Positions 26,058 to 35,749 of a stretch of DNA of 64,000 bases are shown here, in pieces. The position numbers were made by a program, and so were the translations under genes. The stretch lies in contig JALHMX010000002.1 of the NCBI GenBank assembly GCA_022843825.1, forward strand, positions 62,001 to 126,000. Reading direction: 5' to 3'. The notes under the pieces were generated by a model. The model did not search any database, was not told the origin of the DNA, and worked only from the letters and a program-made list of their open reading frames with translations. The stretch is from Pseudobdellovibrionaceae bacterium. GTDB lineage: Bacteria > Bdellovibrionota > Bdellovibrionia > Bdellovibrionales > Bdellovibrionaceae. How positions within the stretch are numbered: position 1 is the stretch's first letter; every line of letters begins with the position of its first letter.

Positions 26058-27287
26058 ATGAGCAGGACTAAAGCCGCAATTATTTCGATATTTATTTTCA
26101 TCACAGCTATTGGAGTACAGATTCAAGCGGCCATGCCTGAAAAGGAATGGACCTTTTTAGTTTATATTAACGGACATAATAATTTAAGTTTTTTCTCTGA
26201 TCGAAACATCATGGGTATGGAGCGCATTGGCTCTACCAAAGATCTAAATATGGTCGTGGAATGGGGTTCGGAGTCTCAGGTTACTCGGCGTTTATATGTA
26301 GAAAAATCAACAAATGCAAAACGCGTGACAAGTCGTGTACTTCAAGAGCGAATGAATCATGACATGGGAAATTATAAGAACCTGCAAGAGTTCTTAGAAT
26401 GGGGTGTAAAGAATTATCCCGCTCGCCATTATTTTGTAGCTATTTGGAATCATGGCAGTGGATGGCATGGACCTGAAATGATAAACAGGAAAATAGTCAA
26501 CCCGATGGATATTTCATTTGATGACCACTTCGGTACATTTATTTCTACTGAAGAAGTAGGTATGGTCATGGACAATATGAAAAAAATAATCGGTCGTAAT
26601 ATTGACATATATGGTAGTGACGCGTGCCTTATGCAAATGATTGAGGTCGCAGGTGAAATGAAAGACAGTGTTGATTATGTTGTGGGTTCTCAAGATTTGG
26701 AACCAGGCGAAGGTTGGCCGTACTATTCGTTTGTTTCAAAATGGGCCCAAAATCCTAAGATGACTCCCGTCGAAGTATCAAAGCTGCTAAGCAAAGAATA
26801 CTATGACGCGTATCATGGAGGGGAATATGGATCTACGATACATGGCATTACCTTTTCTGTTTTAGATATTTCAAAAATGGATGCTATGTACAAGGCTATA
26901 GCTCGGTTGTCTCAAAATTTAGTTCAATTAAGTCCTATAGAAATACAAAAAATTAATAAAGCCCTTCTTTCAACGACTCACTTTACATACGAAGACTATG
27001 CGGATTTAGGAGATCTCATGAAGCAAATTAAGTACCTTAATTTGCCAACAATAAACCCCAAGCTGTTGGATAATGTGAGTGTCCTTATTAAGGATCTTGT
27101 GGTTGTTTCTAACCATAACGAAGAGGATTATCCAAATGCTACAGGTGTATCTATATGGGCGCCCGAGTATATAAACACTCATCAAAGTCGTTATGATAAC
27201 TTATTGTTTAGTAAGGCAACAGGTTGGAACAAGTTTACGCGTCTACTGGCTATAAAAGAAAATCCAAAAGCAGCAGTTATAAAGTGA
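26058..27287 (+). CDS. Secreted clostripain-family (C11) cysteine peptidase
   Basis: 409 residues with a signal peptide (IFIFITAIGVQIQAA, cleavage near residue 24). The first conserved motif EWTFLVYINGHNNL matches clostripain. The catalytic dyad is visible as H132 in WNHGSGW and C190 in GSDACLM, each in the standard C11 context. Clostripain-type enzymes cleave after Arg or Lys and often self-process. Here it follows the M13 peptidase with 117 bases between, and its own ribosome site (GGAGGG). Exported, probably acting in the periplasm or outside. Confidence 0.9.
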   Translation: MSRTKAAIISIFIFITAIGVQIQAAMPEKEWTFLVYINGHNNLSFFSDRNIMGMERIGSTKDLNMVVEWGSESQVTRRLYVEKSTNAKRVTSRVLQERMNHDMGNYKNLQEFLEWGVKNYPARHYFVAIWNHGSGWHGPEMINRKIVNPMDISFDDHFGTFISTEEVGMVMDNMKKIIGRNIDIYGSDACLMQMIEVAGEMKDSVDYVVGSQDLEPGEGWPYYSFVSKWAQNPKMTPVEVSKLLSKEYYDAYHGGEYGSTIHGITFSVLDISKMDAMYKAIARLSQNLVQLSPIEIQKINKALLSTTHFTYEDYADLGDLMKQIKYLNLPTINPKLLDNVSVLIKDLVVVSNHNEEDYPNATGVSIWAPEYINTHQSRYDNLLFSKATGWNKFTRLLAIKENPKAAVIK

Positions 27288-27290
27288 TAG

Positions 27291-27845
27291 CTAATTGCGA
27301 TTAAAATCATCTTTTGAAAACAAGCAGTGTAGCTGAAGGTTGTGCTGCTTTAATTTCTCGATAGCTTCGTTTCCGCCACGATTTATAATTCCTAAGACGG
27401 AATCAATTTTTGCACCAGAGTTTCTTAAGTCAGCAGCACTAAGTATAACTTGTCCACCTGAAGTGATAACGTCTTCTATAATGCATACATTTTTGTTTTT
27501 TATATCTGCGCCTTCTGCAAATTGGCAAGTGCCATAGTCTTTTGCTTTTTTGCGCACAAAACATGTAGGAATACCCGTCATTAATGAAAGGGCCGTGGCT
27601 ACGGGAATACCTCCCATTTCCAGTCCAGCGAGAACTTCAGTTCCTTGAGGGATTAAATCTTTCATTTGATAAGTTATTTGTAAGAGCAGTCGCGGGCTAG
27701 ACTCAAGTCGGTATTTATCAAAATACTCATTAGAGCGAACTCCACTGCGAAGCAAAAAATCTCCTGTCAAATGACAGGCCTCAAAAACTTTTTGGGCTAA
27801 GTCTTTGTGAGAGATTATTTCAGGTGAGCTGAAAAGATAGCTCAT
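27291..27845 (-). CDS. pyrE: Orotate phosphoribosyltransferase
   Basis: Adds ribose 5-phosphate from PRPP to orotate in UMP synthesis. 184 residues, the short bacterial form. The PRPP-binding motif VCIIEDVITSGGQV is clear, together with LAGLEMGGIPVATAL and the flexible-loop region FVRKKAKDYGT. It is the only gene of the pathway here and is convergent with the C11 peptidase gene with a three-base gap. The ATG is preceded by GGAG. Confidence 0.93.
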   Translation of the reverse strand: MSYLFSSPEIISHKDLAQKVFEACHLTGDFLLRSGVRSNEYFDKYRLESSPRLLLQITYQMKDLIPQGTEVLAGLEMGGIPVATALSLMTGIPTCFVRKKAKDYGTCQFAEGADIKNKNVCIIEDVITSGGQVILSAADLRNSGAKIDSVLGIINRGGNEAIEKLKQHNLQLHCLFSKDDFNRN

Positions 27846-27898
27846 AATTTTATTTCTCCATCTTTATAAGTTCTCGGTTAATTTCATTGGCTTACTTT

Positions 27899-28162
27899 AT
27901 GCTATTACAATTTATTGCGGTAGCTTTAGCACTGCGTAGAAAAATGAAAAATAGAACATACATTAATCATCTTTATCAGCAAATCAAAAGTTTTGAATAC
28001 AGGACTCCGAGTCTTTTCGGCGCTTTAATAGCCCTAACCTTAGTATTTGTTTTGATACTGTTTAATATTGCATCGGTTCAGTCTGTGAATAGTGTTATTA
28101 ATACATTTGATCAGCGGTTACCTACTGGCACCATAGAGGTCGAGCTATCAGGGTCAGATTAG
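27899..28162 (+). CDS. Small membrane protein, unrecognised
   Basis: A modest ORF of about 87 residues from ATG 27899 (TTG 27887 is in frame upstream) with a hydrophobic stretch near the N-terminus and a clear membrane helix later (ALIALTLVFVLILFNIA). A short basic middle contains YINHLYQQI. No family is recognised. It fills the 328-base gap between pyrE and the convergent DUF21/CBS gene, where nothing else is visible, and lacks an obvious ribosome site. It could be a real short gene or a chance reading frame. Confidence 0.42.
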   Translation: MLLQFIAVALALRRKMKNRTYINHLYQQIKSFEYRTPSLFGALIALTLVFVLILFNIASVQSVNSVINTFDQRLPTGTIEVELSGSD

Positions 28163-28173
28163 ACCGGTTAAAA

Positions 28174-29211
28174 TCAGCGACGTTCGGATTTGCGCCGTTG
28201 CTGCCACTGCTCTAAAGCGTATTTTCGCATATCTTCTATATTGTCAAACTCATCCACAATTTCAACTCCTAGCAAAGTTTCGATAGTGTCTTCCAGAGTC
28301 ACTAACCCGGTGATAATACCGTAATCATCCGTTACCAATGCTAAATGATCCTTTGTTTTAACGAAAAAGTCTAAAGCCTGACTGACGGTCATACGCTCAG
28401 ATAGAGAAGAAATAGGAGTCATCATTTCTTTAATTTTTTTATGGTGTTGGTCCTGAGACAGTGCCTCTAAAATTTTATAACGATGAGTAAGCCCAATGAT
28501 TTGATCTAAGCTTTCGTTATAAACTGGAATACGAGAGAATCGAATGGGGCGATATTTTTTATAGACTTCATTCGCTGTCAAATCTCCATCTAAAGCCATA
28601 ACCACGGATCGGGGAGTCATAACATCGGAAATAAAAACTTTATCAAGCATAATTAAGTTTTTGATAATATCAGATTCTTTAGTTTTTAGAGTCCCTTCCT
28701 CAACACCTATTTCTGCGGCTTTTATCATTTCATCGCGAGTCACATCCGGTTCGTCGGATGGTGGCGCTAAAGACTTTGAAATTAAATCTGAAAGTTTTAC
28801 TAACGGGTAAAGAATTATGATCATCACTTGAACCGCATAAGAGCAGAATATGGCCAGAGATTTTGCGTGGTTTTGACCAATCGTTTTAGGAATTATTTCG
28901 GCGAATATCAGGATCATAAAGGTTAGAAACACAGAAAAAAGAATCAAAAGTGAAGGTCCAAATTCCTTGTAAACTGCATAAGCCACAAAAGCGGATCCCA
29001 GAGTATGAGTTAGTGTGTTCAGTGTTAGAATTGCCGACATTGATCGGTGCATATTATCTGTAATGTTTTTTAAAACTTTTCCTGATTTTGGTGAAGCCTC
29101 GGATTCAACTGCAACAAATGCAGAGGTGATTGAAAGTAATACGGATTCACACAATGAGCATAGAAACGATATGATAAGTATCAAGGCAATTGATACGATG
29201 ATTGTTAACAT
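28174..29211 (-). CDS. DUF21/CBS-domain membrane protein (CNNM/CorB-like)
   Basis: 345 residues with three to four N-terminal membrane helices of the DUF21 type (LTHTLGSAFVAYAVY, FAEIIPKTIGQNHAKSLA), followed by a CBS pair (about 195-320: VFISDVMTPRSVVMAL and LALVTDDYGIITGLVTLED). CNNM/CorB proteins are linked to Mg or other divalent-ion export, and CBS pairs sense nucleotides. It ends soon after the CBS pair and lacks the C-terminal CorC/HlyC domain of longer members. It stands alone on the minus strand just after the fusA terminator. Confidence 0.86.
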   Translation of the reverse strand: MLTIIVSIALILIISFLCSLCESVLLSITSAFVAVESEASPKSGKVLKNITDNMHRSMSAILTLNTLTHTLGSAFVAYAVYKEFGPSLLILFSVFLTFMILIFAEIIPKTIGQNHAKSLAIFCSYAVQVMIIILYPLVKLSDLISKSLAPPSDEPDVTRDEMIKAAEIGVEEGTLKTKESDIIKNLIMLDKVFISDVMTPRSVVMALDGDLTANEVYKKYRPIRFSRIPVYNESLDQIIGLTHRYKILEALSQDQHHKKIKEMMTPISSLSERMTVSQALDFFVKTKDHLALVTDDYGIITGLVTLEDTIETLLGVEIVDEFDNIEDMRKYALEQWQQRRKSERR

Positions 29212-29265
29212 AGAAAGCTAAACCTAGCAGAAGATCAATTTTTTTGCACGACATATTTAGTGCAC

Positions 29266-29297
29266 AAAAAAAAGCCTGTCTTGGAAGACAGGCTTTT
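29266..29297 (-). terminator. Rho-independent terminator of fusA
   Basis: A 13-base stem (AAAAGCCTGTCTT and AAGACAGGCTTTT) is read on the minus strand with an extended T run after it. It lies 22 bases beyond the fusA stop and separates fusA from the DUF21/CBS gene. Confidence 0.9.
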
Positions 29298-29318
29298 AAA
29301 GTTTTATTTTTTATAAGA

Positions 29319-31430
29319 TTACTTATTTTCAGCGGCACGTTTCGCTTGATATTTTTTAGCTAAATCCTCTTGGATGTTGCGCGGAGCTGGAGAGTACTTA
29401 GTGAACTCCATAGAGAATTCTCCCTTACCCTTTGTCGCCGAACGTAAATCCGTTGAGTAGCCAAACATTTCTGTTAATGGAACTTCTGCTTCTATCGTAA
29501 CTGTACCTTCGATAGTCGTAGACCCTAAGATAACGCCGCGTCGTTGATTAATTTGTCCTGAAGCGGGCCCCATGTATTCTTCTGGAACTGTCGTTTCTAA
29601 CTTCATAATCGGCTCAAGTACAGTAGGTTTAGCTTTTTGGTAGACCTCACGCATGGCGGCCATCGCACAGATTTTAAAAGCCATGTAAGAGGAATCCACA
29701 TCATGATAAGAACCATCTGTTAAATCAACTTCTACACCGACGATAGGGAATCCTATCAAAGGTCCTTTTGCGCATTGTTCTCGAAATCCCTCTTCTACCG
29801 CAGGAATAAATTCTTTAGGAATTCGGCCACCCACAACTTTGTTATTGAATTTGAAAACGCTTCCATCTTCTTGCGGTTCAAGCGGACGAATGGCTCCAAC
29901 GGCTTTCGCGAACTGACCCGATCCTCCAGTTTGCTTTTTGTGAGTGTAATCATACGGCGCTTCAGCGGCGATTGTTTCACGGTACGCCACTTGCGGCTGT
30001 CCTACAGTCACTTCGCAGTTAAATTCACGCTTCATACGCTCAATGTAGATTTCAAGGTGAAGCTCTCCCATTCCAGAGATAATTGTTTCATTGGATTCTT
30101 CATCACGGTGAACGCGGAACGTAGGATCTTCTTTTCTAAACTTCTGCAAAGCTTTAGTGAAATTATTTGAACCTTCTTTAGATTTTGGTGCTACTGCTAA
30201 GCTGATCACTGAATCTGCGATATGCATAGACTGCATTGAGGCATGAATACTTTCATCACAGAATGTATCGCCGGAAGCACAATCCACTCCGAAAACAGCC
30301 ACGATGTCACCCGCATAAGAGATTTCGATGTCTTCCATTTTGTCTGAGTGCATGCGCACTAAACGTGGAACTTTAAGGTTCTTTTTAGTAGTTTGATTGG
30401 TGATGAAATCACCTTTAGCAACTTTACCTTGGTAGACCCGCATATAGGTTAACTGACCAAACTGAGTTTCCTGCAGCTTGAAAGCCAGCATAACTAACGG
30501 CATAGTGCTGTCTGTCTTTAAAGGAAATTTTTCTTCGCCTTTATCTAGATCTAAAGCGTATTCAGTTTTTTCAGTAGGATTTGGTAAATAATAAGTTACG
30601 GCATCTAATAAATGCTGAACGTTTTTATTTTTAAATGCCGATCCACAGAAAACTGGAACTAATTTTAAACTGATGACGCCGGCACGCATAGCTGCACGCA
30701 TTTCTTCTACAGTCGGCTCTTCTTCCATAAGAAATTTTTCAGCGATGGCATCATCAACATCAGCCAGTTTCCCAATTAAAATTTGGCGGTATTCTTTGGC
30801 CTGATCAGCCAATTCCGCAGGGATTGGCATTTCAACGATGTTTTCACCATCTTCGCCTTCATTTTTATAGGCTTTCATTGTGATCAGATCCACAATACCA
30901 ATGTGCTTATCCTCTAAACCAATGGGAATATTAGCCATAAAAGCGTTAAGTCTTAATTTTTCGACTAAAGCATCTTTTACGCGGAATGGATTTGCGCCTT
31001 GGCGATCAAGTTTATTAATAAAAGCTAAGCGTGGAACGTTATAGCGTTTCATCTGGCGATCTACAGTGATTGACTGTGATTGAACGCCGGAAACTCCACA
31101 AAGAACTAAAATAGCACCATCTAAAACACGTAGCGAGCGTTCAACTTCAACTGTGAAATCAACGTGCCCCGGTGTATCGATAAGATTAATCGTATAATCT
31201 TTCCATTGGACCTGTGTCGCCGCAGATTGAATTGTGATCCCTTTTTCGCGCTCAAGGTCCATGGAATCCATGGTGGCTCCAACGCCATCTTTTCCTTTTA
31301 CTTCATGAATTTCGTGGATACGGCCACCATAAAATAAAATACGTTCAGATAAAGTTGTTTTACCTGAATCGATATGGGCCGAAATACCGATATTTCTGAC
31401 CTTTTGGATATCCCAGTTCTTTGTTGCCAT
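29319..31430 (-). CDS. fusA: Translation elongation factor G
   Basis: GTPase that translocates tRNA and mRNA on the ribosome. 703 residues, full length. G1 is [11 protein letters not shown], the switch 2 motif is [16 protein letters not shown] and G4 is INKLDRQGA; later domains contain [13 protein letters not shown] and [15 protein letters not shown]1 has Ser where classical EF-G has Ala (HIDAGKT), a variant also seen in second EF-G copies, so it might be one of two. It is a monocistronic unit with its own promoter and terminator and is not linked to rpsL/rpsG/tuf as usual. Confidence 0.95.
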   Translation of the reverse strand: MATKNWDIQKVRNIGISAHIDSGKTTLSERILFYGGRIHEIHEVKGKDGVGATMDSMDLEREKGITIQSAATQVQWKDYTINLIDTPGHVDFTVEVERSLRVLDGAILVLCGVSGVQSQSITVDRQMKRYNVPRLAFINKLDRQGANPFRVKDALVEKLRLNAFMANIPIGLEDKHIGIVDLITMKAYKNEGEDGENIVEMPIPAELADQAKEYRQILIGKLADVDDAIAEKFLMEEEPTVEEMRAAMRAGVISLKLVPVFCGSAFKNKNVQHLLDAVTYYLPNPTEKTEYALDLDKGEEKFPLKTDSTMPLVMLAFKLQETQFGQLTYMRVYQGKVAKGDFITNQTTKKNLKVPRLVRMHSDKMEDIEISYAGDIVAVFGVDCASGDTFCDESIHASMQSMHIADSVISLAVAPKSKEGSNNFTKALQKFRKEDPTFRVHRDEESNETIISGMGELHLEIYIERMKREFNCEVTVGQPQVAYRETIAAEAPYDYTHKKQTGGSGQFAKAVGAIRPLEPQEDGSVFKFNNKVVGGRIPKEFIPAVEEGFREQCAKGPLIGFPIVGVEVDLTDGSYHDVDSSYMAFKICAMAAMREVYQKAKPTVLEPIMKLETTVPEEYMGPASGQINQRRGVILGSTTIEGTVTIEAEVPLTEMFGYSTDLRSATKGKGEFSMEFTKYSPAPRNIQEDLAKKYQAKRAAENK

Positions 31431-31475
31431 AATGCCCTCTTTGCTAATAATTTTGTCTCGAATTTCAAAGCAACG

Positions 31476-31504
31476 ACACTATCAGTTTTTTGGACTGGAT
31501 GCAA
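31476..31504 (-). promoter_or_regulatory. Possible fusA promoter
   Basis: On the minus strand, TTGCAT at 31504-31499, a 17-base spacer, and TAGTGT at 31481-31476 give a fair sigma70-like pair. Transcription would start near 31469, leaving a leader of about 38 bases with the GAGGG ribosome site of fusA. A perfect five-base dyad (AGACT-CTA-AGTCT, 31518-31530) lies just upstream. Only one motif search by eye supports this. Confidence 0.33.
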
Positions 31505-31565
31505 CAACAGAGGGTAAAGACTCTAAGTCTAGAAATAGCCCTATTTTAACGCAGGTGTATTAGGA

Positions 31566-32306
31566 CTATGGGCAAACGAAATCTTTGTCATTAATTTTAT
31601 TGAGAAGACAGGCGCCAATGCTCTCGGCGGTGCCACCAGAGTTTAGGGCTACCCCTAGCTCCTCACAAAATTTAACAGTGGATTCTGAAGGGGACTCGGT
31701 GCCTTGGCAAACGGATTGGTGGGCGACAATAGCGACCTCTCCTACAGTTTCGGCTGCTTCAGGGTCAGCTATCATACTAGCCAATGCGGCCTCTAGTTCT
31801 GCGGGTGTTGGGCTGGCTCCTGCAACCCCGGTAAATTCGTAGGCCCACATTGATGTTGTAGTTCCTAACTTAAATAAGGAGCTAATTTGAGTATATCCTT
31901 TCGAATTAGCATTAGAGCACACATTAAAAGCTTCGTTGGCTACCGCTATGTTTCGATCTCTGGCGTCTGCCTGCGTGTTGTCACCTTGACTAAAATTTAA
32001 AGCATTCATGGCATTTAAAGTTCCTGAACAATTGGCGCAACCTTCGCCATCATCTTTAAGCTTGTCCATAGCATTTATAAAGTCAGAGGCTTCGCGATAA
32101 CCTTCAGAAATAAATACAGCTGAGCATTTTAAACGATTAGCTTGGGGTGAGCTCATTGAAGCGAGTTCGCTGACGCAGTTACGAGCTTCGCTGGCCGGCG
32201 CTGTGTTTAAGCAGGATTGAGCTTCATGCAGAAGGTCCTGGTCGTTTTTCTGACAAGAAAATACAGTTAAAGTTAATGCAGCTAATAGAAGTAATCTGAG
32301 TGTCAT
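31566..32306 (-). CDS. Cysteine-rich predicted lipoprotein
   Basis: 246 residues, with a lipobox after the hydrophobic core (VFSC, Cys near residue 18). The mature region has about eight more cysteines in widely spaced pairs (SCLNT, NCVSE, KCSAV, GCANCSG), implying disulfides in the periplasm. The protein is Ala/Ser-rich and mostly helical. I recognise no family. It is a lone gene on the minus strand downstream of the NtrC-type regulator gene, with an ACCTC-complementary ribosome site (GAGG). Confidence 0.6.
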   Translation of the reverse strand: MTLRLLLLAALTLTVFSCQKNDQDLLHEAQSCLNTAPASEARNCVSELASMSSPQANRLKCSAVFISEGYREASDFINAMDKLKDDGEGCANCSGTLNAMNALNFSQGDNTQADARDRNIAVANEAFNVCSNANSKGYTQISSLFKLGTTTSMWAYEFTGVAGASPTPAELEAALASMIADPEAAETVGEVAIVAHQSVCQGTESPSESTVKFCEELGVALNSGGTAESIGACLLNKINDKDFVCP

Positions 32307-32363
32307 TTAAACCTCGATAGATGATTTTGTTTTATTATCTATCGGTTAGTTTCAGTTCAAACC

Positions 32364-33779
32364 TTACATATATTCTTTAACATTAATGCCGTATTTTTTA
32401 ATTTTCCTCAGGAGTGTATTTTTGGGAATGTTTGCTTGTGCTACTGTTTGATTTATTCGCCCCTTATTAGCCTTTAAAGCATTAATTACGAAGTCTTTTT
32501 CAGCTTGTTCTTTGAAAACTTCAAAATTGAGCTTTGATTGAGTTTCGATTTGAGACGTATCACTGTGATTCGTAGCTTTAATTTTTTTAATATTGTCGGG
32601 AAGACTGGCTGCCGTCATCACAGAGCCTGATTCGATGATAAAAGCACGCTCAATGATATTTTCCAGTTCTCGAATATTTCCCGGCCACTTGTAAGCTTTC
32701 ATAAGTGCTAAACATTCAGGTTGTATGGATTCAATTGTACGCTCATGAGTTTTTGAGAATTTTTCTAAGAAGCTCTGAGCCAAATCGTCGATGTCATCGG
32801 GCCGCTCTCTTAGAGGCGGCAAAAAGATAGGCATAACATTTAAACGATAGAAAAGATCTTCCCGAAATTCCTGATCCTCCATCATTTTTTCTAGATTGCG
32901 ATTAGTGGCAGCAATGATCCGGGCATTGGTTTTGACTTCTCGATTGCTTCCTACGGGGGTAAATTTTTTCTCCTGAAGAGCCCTTAAAAGTTTAACCTGC
33001 ATTTCTGGTTTCAGTTCTCCGATCTCATCTAAAAAAAGAGTTCCGTTATTAGCTAGTTGAAATTTACCAATTTTACGTTCTACAGCTCCGGTAAATGCGC
33101 CTTTTTCGTGTCCAAAAAGTTCTGACTCCATCAGATTTTCAGGAATTGCTCCGCAATTAATAGCTACAAAAGCGCCAGATTTTTTTTGCGAATTAAAATG
33201 AATGGCTTTTGCTACGAGCTCTTTGCCAGTGCCATTTTCCCCGCGAATGAGCACTGTGGTGTCGACTTTGCAAAGCTTATAAATAAGATTAAAAACCTCT
33301 TTCATTTTGGCGTTGCTGCCCACGATTTCGCTGTCGATATCATCGTCAAAAATAGGATTAGAGGCGGTTAGGTCCTTAACCATTTCTTTAGCTTCTATAC
33401 TTTTTTTAACAATACTAAGTAATTTGTCGGGGCTTACGGGTTTTTCAAGGTAATCGTAAGCACCCTCTTTAATAGCAATGACAGCGTCGTTTAGGTTGCT
33501 ATGAGCAGTCATTATAACTACGAATGTCCTTGGATCAATTTCTTTAATTTGTTGTAAAGCGGTTAGGCCATCCATCTCAGGCATTTTAACATCCATCAAA
33601 ATGACGTCCCAAAACTCCTCCTTGGCTTTTGAAACGGCCTCGGTACCAGTTGAGGCCTCTGCAAAGTCAAAAGAAATTTTGTCAGCGGTTTGCATATTTT
33701 GAAGAATAGAAATCACGGATTTTCTAAGTTCTATTTCATCGTCAACTATAAGGGCTTTTAGTTTCATATTATCCTTCAT
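32364..33779 (-). CDS. NtrC-type sigma54-dependent response regulator
   Basis: 471 residues: receiver domain (1-125, phospho-acceptor Asp in VILMDVKMPEMDG), AAA+ ATPase (about 150-380: Walker A GENGTGKE, the sigma54 loop GAFTGA, and Walker B TLFLDEIGEL), and a C-terminal Fis-type HTH (GRINQTVAQANIPKNTLLRKIKKYG). It activates sigma54 promoters by ATP-driven remodelling of the holoenzyme. It is transcribed 12 bases downstream of the CHASE2 histidine kinase, its obvious cognate sensor. The target genes are not visible here. Confidence 0.93.
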   Translation of the reverse strand: MKDNMKLKALIVDDEIELRKSVISILQNMQTADKISFDFAEASTGTEAVSKAKEEFWDVILMDVKMPEMDGLTALQQIKEIDPRTFVVIMTAHSNLNDAVIAIKEGAYDYLEKPVSPDKLLSIVKKSIEAKEMVKDLTASNPIFDDDIDSEIVGSNAKMKEVFNLIYKLCKVDTTVLIRGENGTGKELVAKAIHFNSQKKSGAFVAINCGAIPENLMESELFGHEKGAFTGAVERKIGKFQLANNGTLFLDEIGELKPEMQVKLLRALQEKKFTPVGSNREVKTNARIIAATNRNLEKMMEDQEFREDLFYRLNVMPIFLPPLRERPDDIDDLAQSFLEKFSKTHERTIESIQPECLALMKAYKWPGNIRELENIIERAFIIESGSVMTAASLPDNIKKIKATNHSDTSQIETQSKLNFEVFKEQAEKDFVINALKANKGRINQTVAQANIPKNTLLRKIKKYGINVKEYM

Positions 33780-33791
33780 TCATAAATCGGC

Positions 33792-35651
33792 TTACGGTTC
33801 CAATGGCAATCTTATAAAAAACACAGTGCCTTTGCCTAGTTCAGATTTGACAGATATTTTTCCGCCATGCAATTCAATAAAATATTTAGCAAGATAAAGT
33901 CCCAAACCTGACCCCTTAGTCTTAAGATCTTGATTTTTCCCACGAGAAAATTTTTTCCATATATGATCAAGATCTGACTGTGGGATGCCTTCGCCTGTAT
34001 CATGCACCTCAATAAGAACATCTGTGTCGGTCTCTATTGTATGGATACGCACATGCCCACCAGGCGATGTATATTTAATCGCATTTTCGACGAGATTCAA
34101 GATAACTTCAGTTATTAGTGTGACGTCAAATTCAATAAGAAACATCGGCTCCAAGCTAAGCTGAAGTGTGATGTTTTTTGCAGCGGCCAGTGGTTCAAGC
34201 CGTTCTATAACATTTTCTATGATCTCATTCAGATCAGCCGCTTCTTTGTGAATTTTAAATTCTTTAGATTCAACGCGCAATAGCTTAAGAATCGACTGGA
34301 TATATTTGTTAAGCTCTTCTGAGTAGTCTTTTAAGTTATGCAAATCATCACTCAGATTATCGCTTTGGGAATTCTGCAAGTGGAGGCGGTCTACTACAGC
34401 TTGAATTTTAGCGATAGGTGTTTTTAGGTCATGGCTAATCAGACTAACAAAATTGTTTTTCAATTGTTCAAGCTCGGATAAATAATGTTGCTCTTGTTGT
34501 AACTTATAATGCGCTTTTTCAATGCGTAGTGCTTGGAAGCCTATGTATGTCATCCAAAGCAAAACTAATAAGGCATAGGCACTTGCTACGGGAATCCATA
34601 CATTGAATGAATCGAAAATCCAAATTGAAAAAGCTGTCCAAAGGGTTGCTAGCCAAACAAAGAAAAATAAAGATACGGATTGTGGGTAGTGGGACACAAT
34701 AAAAACAGCTATTAGTGTTAATAGAAGTAATCCAGCTACGTAAATGGTGGTTGGCAGTTTTTTAATAAATTTATTATGCACAAAATTATTAGTAACTTGA
34801 GCCCAAAATTCATGCCGAGCCATTTGGCCAAATGGCGTAAGGATTTGTTGATTGTTAGACTTTTCAGATCCGATAAGGACAATTTTATTTGTAAAGAAAT
34901 AGTTTGGAACATTGTTTTTTAAAATTTGTGATAATGTCGCAGTTTGAAAGCGATTATAGCCACTGTAATTAATGACTGCCGAAGTTTTTGATTTAGATTC
35001 TGGTGCTAATGAAAGTTTTTCCGCCAAAGTAGCATTTTGTTCTGGGTCTAGAAAGATTCTTCGCACTATCCCGTCATCATCTTTATGAAGCTCAATAGAG
35101 CCGATATTTGAGCGATTAACATGGCTGGCAAAAGGAAGTCCTGTTTTGTCATTAAGATTTGAACTGCCGGCCCATACGATCTTTGGATTTTTAAACAAGT
35201 CAAAATCCTTTTTATGAGAGATTGTCTTCGAAATATTGTCTCCAAAGAAAAAAGTAACGCCTATTTTTTTAGGCTTTTGCGATAATATTTTACTCATAAG
35301 CTGGGACCAAATTTTAGTGTCCCAAAAAAAGCTATCAGTTATGTTGTTAAGTTCATTTATGCTGATCAATGAGCTTAGATGGCTATCAGAGGCGAACATT
35401 TTAGAAATTTGCGCAAAGTCATTTTGATTGATTGTAACAAGAACGATATCTGAGGGAGTGGGCTGATGACCTCGAATTTTAAAGCGAGTGTCGTAGCTCT
35501 CCACAGCATCAAGTTTAAGCAGAAGTGATGCAAATAACCAACATATGAGAGCGCGTGACCAGAAATTGTTTTCTGATAGAAACCAGCGTAAACGGACCTT
35601 AATCCCGTTAGCAATTTTTGAAAGTTTGAGGTGGACGAGCTCACTGTTCAC
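33792..35651 (-). CDS. CHASE2-domain sensor histidine kinase
   Basis: 619 residues. An N-terminal helix precedes an extracytoplasmic CHASE2 domain (DAVESYDTRFKIRG, then SDIVLVTINQND), closed by three membrane helices (about 295-370). A short coiled coil leads to HisKA with the phospho-His in LISHDLKTPIAKI (about 405) and HATPase_c motifs (NLVENAIKYTSPGG, DTGEGIPQ, GSGLGLYLAK). It starts at GTG 35651. CHASE2 ligands are unknown. It forms a two-gene system with the NtrC-type regulator. Confidence 0.91.
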   Translation of the reverse strand: MNSELVHLKLSKIANGIKVRLRWFLSENNFWSRALICWLFASLLLKLDAVESYDTRFKIRGHQPTPSDIVLVTINQNDFAQISKMFASDSHLSSLISINELNNITDSFFWDTKIWSQLMSKILSQKPKKIGVTFFFGDNISKTISHKKDFDLFKNPKIVWAGSSNLNDKTGLPFASHVNRSNIGSIELHKDDDGIVRRIFLDPEQNATLAEKLSLAPESKSKTSAVINYSGYNRFQTATLSQILKNNVPNYFFTNKIVLIGSEKSNNQQILTPFGQMARHEFWAQVTNNFVHNKFIKKLPTTIYVAGLLLLTLIAVFIVSHYPQSVSLFFFVWLATLWTAFSIWIFDSFNVWIPVASAYALLVLLWMTYIGFQALRIEKAHYKLQQEQHYLSELEQLKNNFVSLISHDLKTPIAKIQAVVDRLHLQNSQSDNLSDDLHNLKDYSEELNKYIQSILKLLRVESKEFKIHKEAADLNEIIENVIERLEPLAAAKNITLQLSLEPMFLIEFDVTLITEVILNLVENAIKYTSPGGHVRIHTIETDTDVLIEVHDTGEGIPQSDLDHIWKKFSRGKNQDLKTKGSGLGLYLAKYFIELHGGKISVKSELGKGTVFFIRLPLEP

Positions 35652-35714
35652 GATGGCTCAATGATTAGCGTATTTTGGCTGAGTATTCAAATGGACTTTA
35701 AGAATAAGCGTTAA

Positions 35715-35743
35715 TTGAGTTTACTGCGAATATAGGGTATATT
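35715..35743 (+). promoter_or_regulatory. Sigma70-like promoter of ribF, apparently leaderless
   Basis: -35 TTGAGT (35715-35720), a 17-base spacer, and -10 TATATT (35738-35743). The ATG of ribF begins six bases after the -10 box, so the transcript would start at or next to the ATG. No Shine-Dalgarno sequence is present. The ATG itself is fixed by homology. Confidence 0.55.
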
Positions 35744-35749
35744 TTTTAT

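Noticed and set aside
29775-30170. 131-residue open frame antisense to fusA
   Set aside because: It lies fully inside the strongly coding fusA frame on the other strand; the translation has no recognisable domain and no ribosome site.
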